The position numbers and the translations under genes were made by a program. The notes below the pieces were generated by a model, which was given only the letters and a program-made list of their open reading frames with translations, made no database searches and was not told the DNA's origin. A stretch of 64,000 bases of DNA from Desmodesmus armatus (lineage: Eukaryota; Chlorophyta; Chlorophyceae; Sphaeropleales; Scenedesmaceae). The stretch lies in assembly GCA_007449985.2 (NCBI GenBank), contig VIIQ02000143.1:1-64000 (forward strand), written 5' to 3'. Below, piece after piece: positions 29,901 through 39,134 of the stretch. Position 1 is the stretch's first letter; each line of letters starts with the position of its first letter.

Positions 29901-32900
29901 GGGGTTTCGTGATTTACCCGGTGATTGACTGTTACAGTTGCTTGATGAACGCATTGTCGATGCACGACAGCAAGCATCCTTGGCCGAGGCCTTTTGTTGC
30001 CCGTCTTCGCCTTCTTATAAAGCGAATGCAGGGAAACATGTAGGCAGGCTGTCTGTCAAGGTGCCTCTCCCTTTTTCTTCTCCTCCTTGCTTTCTCTGAT
30101 GAGTAAACATACCCACACCGTATATTAGCTTTACCCAGGACCCCCCTGCACACATCACATGCCTCGAGCTAGAGGAGTATGAAGCCACACATTTCCTCTC
30201 GCACTCACTTGCACCCCCCCCCCCCTTGCACCCACCGCTGGCCCCCCCCCCCTTGCACCCCCGCTGGGCCCTCTGGTTCCTCCCACTTGCTCACACACCT
30301 CCTTTGTTCACACAATCCGTCCCTCTTTCCTCTGCACCCGCCATCACACCATGCACACACAGGCCTCGAGCTAGAGGAGTATGAAGCCAAGCGAGCAGAG
30401 GCAGCAGCAGCGGAGGAAGAGGCGGCAGCAGCAGCGGCAGCCGGTGCCGGCAGTCAGGATGTTGCTGGGGGCCTCCCCTTGCGTGAGAGCTCTGAGGCCA
30501 TTCGACAGCTGAGGAGGAATGCCACAGGGGCACTGGAACAGGTACGCACTGCTTCCCTTGGGGTGGGGGGGGGGGCTGCTGTTGGGGGTGGGTAGTCCAT
30601 CCGTGCACAGTGTGTTGAAAGGGGTTGTCATCAGAGCCGTCCTCCTTACAGCACAAGTTGGTACATGATCTGCATAAGGACTGTTGGTTTGTTGGCAGCC
30701 AAGATGTGGCTGGGGGCCTTCCCCCCGCATGAGAGCTCTGAGGCGATCCGACAGCTGAGGAGGAATGCCACAGGGGCACTGGAACAGGTGTGGATTTGTT
30801 TGGTTTTGGGGGGAGTGAGGGGCTAGTGCACTTGTGCATTGTGTGTAACGGTGGGTGCATTGCACCCTTTAACTTGACCGCAGCACATGCTGCCCGCCCC
30901 TCAGCAATGCATTCACTCACTCACTCACATGTCCAATCACTATCGCAGCTGCTAGGTGATGTTGCCAACAATGCTGGATTTGAAAAAGCTGCATTGAAAA
31001 AGCTGCATTGGAGGACGAGGGTATTCTCTTTGAGGGCTTTGGCCCACCCCCCTCACTCAGACACCCAATTTTTCGCCTACATTTGCAGGTGCTTGGCGAT
31101 GTTGCAAACCGTTTGAATGCCGGGTTTGAAGAGGCCGTCTTGGTGGACGAGGGCATTCTCATGGAGGGCTTTGGTCCGCCCCCTGGTGCCACCTACACTC
31201 ACACCGTCCGGCCCCCCATCGCTCGCTCACTCACTCATCCTCTCACCCAAACACCTGGTCGCTCGCATGTGTAGGTGCTTGGCGACGTCGCCAACAACGC
31301 CGGGTTGGGAAAGGCTGTCTTGGTTGTCAAGGGCATTCTCATGGACGCCCCCCCCCCACACACACACACACACGCGTACAAATGCGCTGCATCCCTCAAT
31401 CGCTGACGCAAAAATCACACCCTCGCGCACTTCCTTGTTTTTGCAGGTGCTTGGTGACGTTGCCAACAATGCCGGGTTTGAAGAGGCCGTCTTGGTGGAC
31501 GAGGGGATTCTATGGAGGGCTTTGGCCCACCCACCCGTCCTCCCTCCCCCCCCCCCCCTCAAAACACACACATGCACACACACTTTGCGCCCTTGGTCAC
31601 TCATTCAGTCACGCACTCCCTCCCTCACTCACTCACTCACTCACTCTCTCTTGCAGGTGCTTGGTGACGTTGCCAACAATGCCGGGTTTGAAGAAGCTGT
31701 GTTGGTTGATGAGGGGATTCTCATGGAGGGCTTTGGGCCACCCACGCGTCCTCCCTCCCCCCCCCCAAAACACACACATGCACACACACTTTGCGCCCTT
31801 GGTCACTCATTCAGTCACGCACTCCCTCACTCACTCACTCACTCTCTCTTGCAGGTGCTTGGTGACATTGCAAACAATGCTGGTTTGAAGAGGCCGTCTT
31901 GGTGGACGAGGGGATTCTATGGAGGGCTTTGGCCCACCCCCCTCACTCAAACACCCAATCTTTCGCCCACATTTGCAGGTGCTTGGCGATGTTACAAACA
32001 ATGCTGGGTTTGAAGAAGCTGTCTTGGTTCATGAAATCATTACTCATGGAGGGGTTCAGCCACCCTCCCCCTCATGCACTCAAGCGCTCATGCTTGCATT
32101 TTTGGCTTTTGCAGGTGCTTGGTGACGTTGCCAACAACGCCGGGTTTGAAGAGGCCGTCCTGGTGGACGAGGGCATTCTCATGGAGGGCTTTGGCCCGCC
32201 CCCTGGTGCCACCTACTGCATGTTTCCAGATGAGCAGGACCTGGTGATGCAGGAGTGGGAGACTGGAGGGGCGGTGATGGACACCAGTGCATTGAGGCAG
32301 GAGGAAGGTGAGGAGCGTAAGCATTTGCAGCATTCATGCTCGCTTTTAGTGGTGTCATTTAGTGGTGTCATGGTGTGAGACTTGTTGGAAAAAGACCGGC
32401 AGTCATGGACAACAGGGACGTGCGGCAGGAGGAAGGCGAGGGCGTCAGCATTTGCAGCATACATGCTCGCTTTTGGTGGTGTGAAGGTATGGGAAGTGCA
32501 GGAGTGGGAGCCTGGCGGGGCGGTGATGGACAACAGTGCCTTGAGGCAGGAGGGAGGTGAGGAGGCCTGGGACTGAGTGATCTAGCTGACAATCTCCTGT
32601 GCTTACAACAGTAGCTTCCTCATGGACTGGGTTGGTGCTCACTGATACTGCAGAATGACCTTGGGGGGGGGACCTGGAGGAGCAGGGACCCACCAGGCAT
32701 ACTCTTGTTTTGAGCTTTGATTTCCTAATGTATGTCTTCATGGCTGGACCTTTGATGGTGGTCTAGGGTCTTCTGCTACCCTCTGACCTTGTCAAGAGTT
32801 CCTCATGTGCTTGCTGAGCTTTGTACCTGTACACCCCCCCCCCCTCCCCTCCCTCACCCACACACAGCTGAGATGGAGCAGGGGGGTGTCCTTGATGGGG

Positions 32901-34911
32901 AGGATATGGACCTGGAGGAGCAGGGACCCACCAGTCACTAATTTTTTTTGCTTCGTGCTGCGCTTTCCTTTGTGTATGCCTCCTTTGCTGGAGTCCCTGA
33001 TGGTGATCCAGTGGCTTTCGGTGCTGACTGTATCCACTTGCTCATGCGCTTGCTGATTTTTGTGCGTGCACACTCCCCCCCCCCCCCCCCTACACACCCA
33101 GCTGAGATGGAGCAGGGAGGTGTCCTGGATGAGGATGATATGGACCTAGAGGAGCAGGGACCCACCAAGGTGGTGAAGGAGATGGTGAGTCAATGACGGG
33201 GGGGGGGCAAAGGGGGGGTTGTGGGTGGCTGGGTGGGGGGGGGGGGGGGCTGCATCATGGGTGGGGTAACATGGAGCAAGGACTCTTCCAAGTAGTAGGA
33301 GGCATGGTTAGCAAGGCGATGGTGCAAAGCCAGGGGCTGTAGTGTTAGTGCTGCCTGGGAGGATTCTTGAGGGCTTTACAGGCCGTAGGGCTGTGTTTCC
33401 TATTGGTAGCATGGCAAGCAGCTTGGCTTCCTTGCTGAACCTCCCCATGCCTACTCCACTCCCGCCTCACCTGCACACATGCTCAACCACCCTGTTGGTC
33501 AACTGATGTTTGTATAGCAGCACCATCGTACACGCTGTATGTCTTGGTTCATTATGTGCACGGTCTTTGAAACACATACAATATTTTGTGCATGTGCAGG
33601 TCCAGTTGCCGTTTGCAGCATCGGTGTCACTCCTTGAGGGTTTTGCAGGGCTCAGTGACCCAGCCAGCCTGGCAACCATTCTGGGCGGCATTTCCCCACG
33701 CACGCTGCTGCTGCTGGGAGGCACTGCGGCTGCAACTGCACAGCTGGCGGCGGCCTGTGCGGGCAAACTGAGCAAGGACGCAACACAGATCGTGCAACCC
33801 GGTGAGGCTGTCATTGCCCGGGGGGGGGGGGTATATGTACGGCGTCGGCGTAGGGAGTGCTCGTTTTTCAGCATGTGCCTACTATTTCTTAAGCAGGGTG
33901 GGCGCTTCATGCTGCTGTGGTGGGGAAGTGTGTGTATGGGGGGGGGGCTGCTGCTGCGACTGCACAGCTGGTGGCAGCTTGTGCGGGCATGTTAGCAAGG
34001 ATGCAACACAGATATTGCAGCCCAGTGAGTCTGTTGTTCCTTTTGGGGTTTTGTGGGGGGGGGGTTGTTTCTTGAATGTGTATGCCGTTTGCGTGGGGGT
34101 GCTGGATTGGCAGCATGTGGCTGGGTGTCTTCGAGGAGAGAGGGGGGGGGGGGCTTTCCCCACATGCTGCAGAAGGGGGGGGGAGAGTCTGCTGCAACAA
34201 AATGTACTGAACATGATCATGCCTCCTTAGTGCCACTGCTTGACAACAAGCACTCTATGCGCTGGGTTTCCGCAACATTTGTGTGCTGGGTTTCAGCAAC
34301 AATCGTATACTGGGTGCCAGCAACATTTGTGTGCTGGGGTTTAGCAACAATCGTATACTGGGTGCCAGCAACATTTGTGTGCTGGGTTTCAGCAACAATC
34401 GTATACTGGGTGCCAGCAACATTTGTGTGCTGGGTTTTAGCAACAATCGTATACTGGGTGCCAGCAACATTTGTGTGCTGGGTTTTAGCAACAATCGTAT
34501 ACTGGGTGCCAGCAACATTTGTGTGCTGGGTTTCAGCAGTGGTGCATGTTGTTGACTTTGGTCTTGATGAGCTGTCTGAAACACCTCTTCTAGGCCTAAG
34601 TCAAAAACCTGCTGCTCTGGCTGAGACCTAGCATGCTTCTTGTTGCTGGCACTTTCAGCTGCTTGAGCATATCGGGATAAGAATGGTGCTATCGGGCCAG
34701 CTTGCTGCCTTTCCACCAGCCAACCCTGTTGGACAGCCCCCCCCCCCCCCCCCCCTCTCTTTACCCTCCCTTGAACTTCTTACACTGCCTCAGTCTCTGT
34801 GCCCACACATTCCCAGGTGCACCCACACCACGCTCTCATCAATTCAGCCAGCACTCTCACTCACATTCTCGCGTCTGCCTCCCTCTTCAACGCGGCTGCT
34901 GCTGCTACTAC

Positions 34912-34943
<32 letters not shown>

Positions 34944-35182
34944 CTGTCAGGTTCAGGCCAGGACGTGCGTGTGCGGCTGGCCAGCTCGTACCGGCTGTCC
35001 ATAAGCCAGACCCTGTTGGACAGCCTGTCACGGCACAAGCTGGGCATTTACAACATTGCATGGCTGGACGGGGTCCTCGCACCAGCAGCAGCACACACAG
35101 CAGATGCTGCTGCTGCTGCTGCTGATGGTGGTGGTGCAGATGGTGGTGAAGGGGGAGGCGTTGCAGGGGCAGGGGATGATAG

Positions 35183-35226
<44 letters not shown>

Positions 35227-35726
35227 GGCGTGTGCACTGGTCGGATCAGGATAAGATGTTCATGTTGGTGCCGCCCAGCGCTACTGCTGCTGCTGCTGCT
35301 GCTGCTTGGGGTGACGAGGATGCGACAGGGCATGCTAGTTCGATGGATCTCGATATGGTGCCCTCTGTGGTGTCTGAACGGGCCGTACCCCTCTCAGCAG
35401 CAGCAGCAGCAGCAGCAGTGGGGAATGGGACCGCCGAGGGGGCGCAGCAAGAAGCAGCAACATCCTCAGCAGCGGCGGCAGCGGCGGATCATAAGGTGGG
35501 GGACCATGGTGGTATCTTCATTGGGGATGTGCAGCTGTCAGCGGTGAAAGCAGCGCTTGCAACAGCGGGGATCCCCGCAAGCTTTCAAGCTGGGCGGCTG
35601 TTGGTGCGTGGGGGTTTGGTTGTCAGCAGGGAGGGTGGCGATGGGGGGCTGATGGTGCAGGGTCCTTTGTGTGAGGACTATTTCAAAGTGAGGGACACCG
35701 TGTACAGCTTGTATAACATCTGCTGA
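23915..35726 (+). CDS. CPSF2: cleavage and polyadenylation specificity factor subunit 2 (CPSF100), 869 aa
   Basis: Fourteen exons join in phase: 23915-24060, 24548-24722, 25429-25548, 26195-26298, 26739-26880, 27214-27311, 28060-28194, 28604-28769, 29806-29896, 30363-30541, 32115-32307, 33102-33184, 33600-33801, 34951-35726. The product matches CPSF100: a metallo-beta-lactamase fold (LLDCGW, LLSQPDLRHLGALPY, PAGHMIGGTVW), beta-CASP segments (VDSSGRMLEVLLVLDQLW, KVVLATGLSLEGGLSRDLL) and the C-terminal domain (LAWLDGVL-like, ending YFKVRDTVYSLYNIC). As in other CPSF100 proteins the HxHxDH zinc motif is replaced (SQPDLRH), so it should be the non-catalytic partner of CPSF73 in pre-mRNA 3' cleavage in the nucleus. 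Ala- and Gln-rich insertions in exon 14 account for the extra length over ~780 aa. Introns hold many truncated exon copies. Confidence 0.93.
24463..25777 (+). repeat. truncated copies of CPSF2 exons 2 and 3
   Basis: Copies of exon 2 sequence lie at 24463-24510 (acceptor plus 5' part), 24858-24966 (3' two-thirds with a GTGAGC donor) and about 25100-25178 (no usable donor). Copies of exon 3 lie at 25296-25391 (5' part running into a stop) and 25735-25777 (3' end plus donor). The versions in the gene model are the only ones that keep the frame. Confidence 0.8.
27441..28057 (+). repeat. truncated copies of CPSF2 exons 6 and 7, and a heptamer microsatellite
   Basis: A second copy of the exon 6 end with its donor spans 27441-27498. 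Three decayed copies of the exon 7 start (reading LVYH or LVYR after an acceptor) begin near 27689, 27793 and 27893. A (TGTGCTG)n-type array, about eight units, fills 27990-28057 and ends in the AG of the real exon 7 acceptor. Confidence 0.8.
28456..29562 (+). repeat. copies of CPSF2 exon 8
   Basis: The exon 8 start is copied at 28456-28500. The exon 8 body (GSKVVLATGLSLEGGLSRDL) recurs after the real exon at 28940-29054 (GTGGGT donor), 29235-29331 (strongly decayed, GTGAGT donor) and 29446-29562 (donor lost). Poly-G tracts precede two of the copies. Confidence 0.88.
30161..30788 (+). repeat. truncated copies of CPSF2 exon 10
   Basis: The exon 10 start (LELEEYEA) is copied upstream at 30161-30190. 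The exon 10 end (SQDVAGGLP to ALEQ plus donor) is copied downstream at 30697-30788 with a few substitutions. Confidence 0.85.
30949..32200 (+). repeat. eight-copy array of the CPSF2 exon 11 acceptor and 5' part
   Basis: Acceptor-plus-exon starts occur at 30949, 31089, 31275, 31447, 31657, 31855, 31979 and 32115. All begin with versions of (V/L)LGDVANNAGFEEAVLVDEG. Only the last continues to a donor (32307) and is the exon in the gene model. The first seven break off after about 70-115 bases, usually at or near GGCTTTGGCCCACCC, and run into C-rich sequence. Spacing is 124-210 bases. Confidence 0.92.
32400..34023 (+). repeat. truncated copies of CPSF2 exons 11 (3' part), 12 and 13
   Basis: The exon 11 end recurs at about 32400-32440 and 32489-32556. 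Exon 12 has an earlier copy at 32878-32941 that ends in a stop (HY, TAA). Exon 13's 3' part recurs, decayed, at 33944-34023. Confidence 0.8.
34258..34545 (+). repeat. 48-bp minisatellite in CPSF2 intron 13
   Basis: Units start at about 34283, 34331, 34379, 34427, 34475 and 34523 with exact 48-base spacing and few substitutions. Each unit is itself two related halves (GCTGGGTTTCAGCAACAAT and TACTGGGTGCCAGCAACAT). Because 48 is a multiple of three the array stays open in one frame on each strand. Confidence 0.93.
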
Positions 35727-36845
35727 GGCTGCTTGTGCGTGGCAAGTCAGCAGGGTTCGGCCCTCTGTGTTCCTGCAAACAGACAGCACTGCCTCCGGTT
35801 GTGGGGGCGCCGCACAGGCGCCTTCGTGCCATTTTTTGACCTTGGTCTGTTTTGGTTGTGTCCCTTGGTCTGTTTTTGGTGGTGTCCTCATGGCTTGGGT
35901 ACCTCCTTATCGGATACATGCTGTAAACGTACCCACATGGACTCCCAGGGTGGCATGTACTTGTGCTCGTGGTTCTGTGGAGGGTGCACAGCATCGCCGC
36001 ACTACGTTCTGTAACTGGTCAGGATCATGGGAGTTGATGAGGAGTTCCTGGTAAGCAGCATGCGACGATCCTGGCTGTGGACGGATGGAGAGCCGTTTGA
36101 TCACATACTACTTGCTGGCTGGCGTTGAACGTGCGCAACAGCTCCCTAATATAGATGCTGTGGCAGCAATGGGCATCAACTAACCACTTCTCTTCGTCGA
36201 CAGACACGACAGCTTCAGCCTCTGCGATCTTACTACAACAGCAATGGGGATGTCCATTGCAGCAGAGAGCTGCTGCAGGGCTGCAGACATTGGTCAGACA
36301 TGGACATTGTGTTGTGAGTCAGCCCTACAGCAGCAGTCACAGGTCACTACAAACCTCTGGGGAACACTGAAGCTCGTCTAGCCGCGTTTGCACATGCACA
36401 TGCATCAATCAACCACTTCTTTTCGTTGACAGACACGGCAGCTTCAGCCTCACAACACTGCGATCTTATTACAACACTGCTGCAGCCAGCTGGCGAGCAG
36501 TACTGCCTACAGCTCTAGCTGACAGCACGTGTGTATGTAGGCCATACAGGCTTCGAAATCGCAGGATACAGACAAATACAGATGTATTTCTTGTGTTGTC
36601 CACAACACCCGCAGGGTTGATCTGTTTGCCACACCTCTTCGACGACAACGAAAGTTTCAGGGCCAACACATAATTCACAGGATCAAGAATTTATCAGCGA
36701 AAGCGCTCATCTCATTATTGGACACGTTGCGCAAGAGCGGCGGGGCAGTTTGGCATCCACGCCACAGCACAGCAGGCTGCCTCGGACTGCCTCCTGTTTT
36801 CCTGGAATACATTGAAAACACTCAAAGCCTCCGTTTCAATACACT
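35727..36845. other. CPSF2 3' flank and spacer
   Basis: No further gene. Two copies of a ~60-bp dispersed repeat (core GACAGACACGRCAGCTTCAGCCTC) lie at 36182-36239 and 36410-36476; a third copy is at 40539-40596. Confidence 0.6.
35932..36014 (+). terminator. candidate CPSF2 polyadenylation signals
   Basis: TGTAA, the usual polyadenylation signal in chlorophycean algae, occurs at 35932-35936 and 36010-36014, about 210 and 290 bases after the stop. Confidence 0.4.
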
Positions 36846-39040
36846 ATGAAGTCCAGGAGCAGACGCAATGCCGCACCCCAAAGCAGACGCAGCAGCAGAT
36901 CCAAGGTACGCTTTTTCAGCAACAGGCAGACCCCGGAACCCATCGAGGTCTCTGACAGCAGCGGCAGTATGATCAGTATTCATGAAGTACGCAGCATTGG
37001 CAGCAGCCCCCGCAAAGCTGCACCTGCAGATGCCTCCGACAATGCACAACCTGTCCTGGCCAGCAGCGCTGCTAGCACTGTCAAGTGCGGGATATGCTTG
37101 GACGTTATGCCTGCTGACAGCATGCTGAGGGCAGTGTTGGAGGCAGTAGGCAGCTCAGCAAGCGGAAAGAGGTGCAGGCACAAGTTCTGCATCGACTGCA
37201 TGCGGCAGTATGTCACCACACAAGTCCAGGTGAGGGTGCTGGAAACAGCTTTGATGGTTACTCTGAGGTCCTAGGGTTGTGCCCAATCTGTCTGGCCAGT
37301 ACTATTGCCAGACCTGACAAGTTCAACGATGCAACCCACCCTAGGCCAGGGCCCCAAGGAGCAAACGTCAGCCACTGTTATTGCAAGCTGTTTGTGGCAC
37401 CAGTTGTGCCGCACAACGTTGGTTAACCATGGTCCACCTTCCAGCAGTTGCCGCCCATGCCACCCCTCAAACCAGCTACACAACACAAACCAAAAGGCAT
37501 AACTCAATCCTCACACACCACCTCCTCCCCGCACCCCCCACCCCCTCCCCCCAACCCACACTCTCTTACACCCCCACCCCTACCGCTCCCTCAGGCCCGT
37601 CAGGCAGTGTCCTGTCCAGCCCCTGGCTGTGAGGTTGAGGTGCCACAGGAGGCTGTGCTGCAGCTGCTGGGGGAGCAACCACAGCTAACTGAGGTGAGCT
37701 AGCAACGTGGGATGTGCCCTGACTTTGGGGACAGCATGCATTGGGGTAATGACACTGACTGATAAGTTCCAACTTATCAGTCAGCGTCATTGCCTCGGAG
37801 GCGCCGCAGCTGCTGCAGCTTCAGTGAAGTGATGTTGTGCCACATCACAGACGGTCTGCACTGCGTGGCGCACCCTGCAGCACCTCATGTGGGGGCCAGC
37901 ACAGCCTATTAGGTCGCACCTTATGTGGCAGCTGGCATTGGACAGCCTGGCTTTGTCATGGCACCTACACTGGTAGCTATCATACAATGCAATGGGATGT
38001 TGGTTTCTGAATGCCATGGCCAGCCGCCGGCCTGTGGCACTGCCAGCTGGCCGCAGTCATACCGTCTTGAAGGGCACACCTCATCGGTTTACACCAGCGC
38101 CTGGCAGCTTTTCAAGCCTCTCAGTGTGCGTGTTACACGCAGTGCGTCTATGATCGTGTTTGCTTGCATGGATCGTTGCTCTAGCGCCACTGCACCTTGC
38201 ACTGCGCACTGACAGTGTCTTGCCAAATGGCATTCTGTGCCCGTGTGTTGTACCAGGCGTACCAGGAGGTGCAGCTGGAGTCTGCCATGCCTGCTGATCA
38301 GCGCACCTACTGCCCCTACCCTGAGTGCGGCTTCATGCTGGAGAGGCCAGCATACCCTGGGGACTATGCAGACAGACCCCTGGACTGCCCATACTGCGAC
38401 AAGCCCTTCTGCGTCACTTGCGGCATGGAGGGCGGGCACAAGGTGAGATTGGCACTGCTTGCGAAGCTGGACTCGCCACACGTTATGGCGCAGCCGCAAT
38501 ATTTGCAGGTGTCGCACCTGCAAAACTCAGTGAGACTTTGACACTATCAGGCCAAGAAAGTTGACGTTTAGCATGCTAGCCGTGACAGTGCTGCAGTGCG
38601 AGCGAGGCGCTGTGGCCGATTGAGTGGTCTGCCTTTGTCAGATGTTTGGAGCGCCAACACTGCCACTTCTGCTGTTGGTGTTGCATGAATGCGCCTTTCC
38701 CGTGCAGGGCTTGAGCTGTGCTGAGTACCAGAAGCTCACAACCCCTTGCTGCTGCTGCTGCTGCTGCTGCCATGGGCTATGCTGTTGGGGCCTTCCACAA
38801 CCCTTTTCTTTGCAGGGGTTGAGCTGTGCTGAGTACCAGAAGCTCCCTCAGAAGCTACGCTCTGCTGCCGGTGATGGCGTGTTTGACCTGGCGAAGTCAA
38901 AGAACTGGAAGCGGTGCCCAAAGTGCGGCCACATGGTGGAGAGGACTGTCGGATGCAACCACATGCAGTGCCGGTGCAAGACGCAATTTTGCTATGGCTG
39001 TGGGGGCAGGTACAAGAAGGGCAGGTGCCTTTGCCAGTAG
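36846..39040 (+). CDS. RBR (RING-IBR-RING) E3 ubiquitin ligase, 297 aa
   Basis: Exons 36846-37229, 37595-37693, 38257-38442 and 38816-39040 join in phase. The N-terminus is Arg/Ser-rich. RING1 uses C81, C84, C110, H112, C115, C118, then C135 and C140. The IBR has CPYPEC, CPYCDKPFCVTC, the His of GGH and C227. RING2 has C257PKC260, then GC270NHMQC275RC. In RBR ligases the Cys equivalent to C270 accepts ubiquitin before passing it to the substrate, so the protein should be catalytically competent. It is short for the family and has no recognisable extra domain, so substrate and pathway are unknown. The start is the first ATG of an open 128-codon exon. An unused copy of the exon 4 start lies at 38707-38745. 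Confidence 0.88.
37748..37791. repeat. 21-bp hairpin in RBR intron 2
   Basis: Arms 37748-37768 and 37771-37791 pair along 21 bases with one mismatch and a CC loop. It could be a small foldback element or a structured intron RNA. Confidence 0.85.
38707..38745 (+). repeat. unused copy of RBR exon 4 start
   Basis: A CAG acceptor followed by GLSCAEYQKL, identical in protein to the start of the real exon 4, breaks off into CTG repeats. It is the same type of truncated exon duplication as in the neighbouring genes. Confidence 0.85.
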
Positions 39041-39128
39041 GGGTGTGATCGCCTCACGAATGAGCGGAAGGGTACGATCTCCTGCAAATGATGGACGAGC
39101 TTTTGGTGAATGAGGTCATGCTTCCAAG

Positions 39129-39134
39129 AATAAA
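39129..39134 (+). terminator. candidate polyadenylation signal of the RBR gene
   Basis: AATAAA occurs 89 bases after the stop codon. TGTAA was not seen nearby. Confidence 0.35.

Noticed and set aside
34258..34545. CRISPR array
   Set aside because: The 48-bp units are directly joined with no unique spacers, in a eukaryotic intron, and there are no cas genes.
34283..34555. Open frame on the plus strand encoding a 16-residue repeat protein (GFSNNRILGASNICVL)
   Set aside because: It is a by-product of the 48-bp minisatellite in an intron; the minus strand is equally open, and there is no sign of start context, domain or conservation.
35028..35333. Minus-strand Ser/Leu-rich frames opposite CPSF2 exon 14
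   Set aside because: They are antisense readings of the CAG/GCN repeats that encode Gln and Ala in the plus-strand exon.
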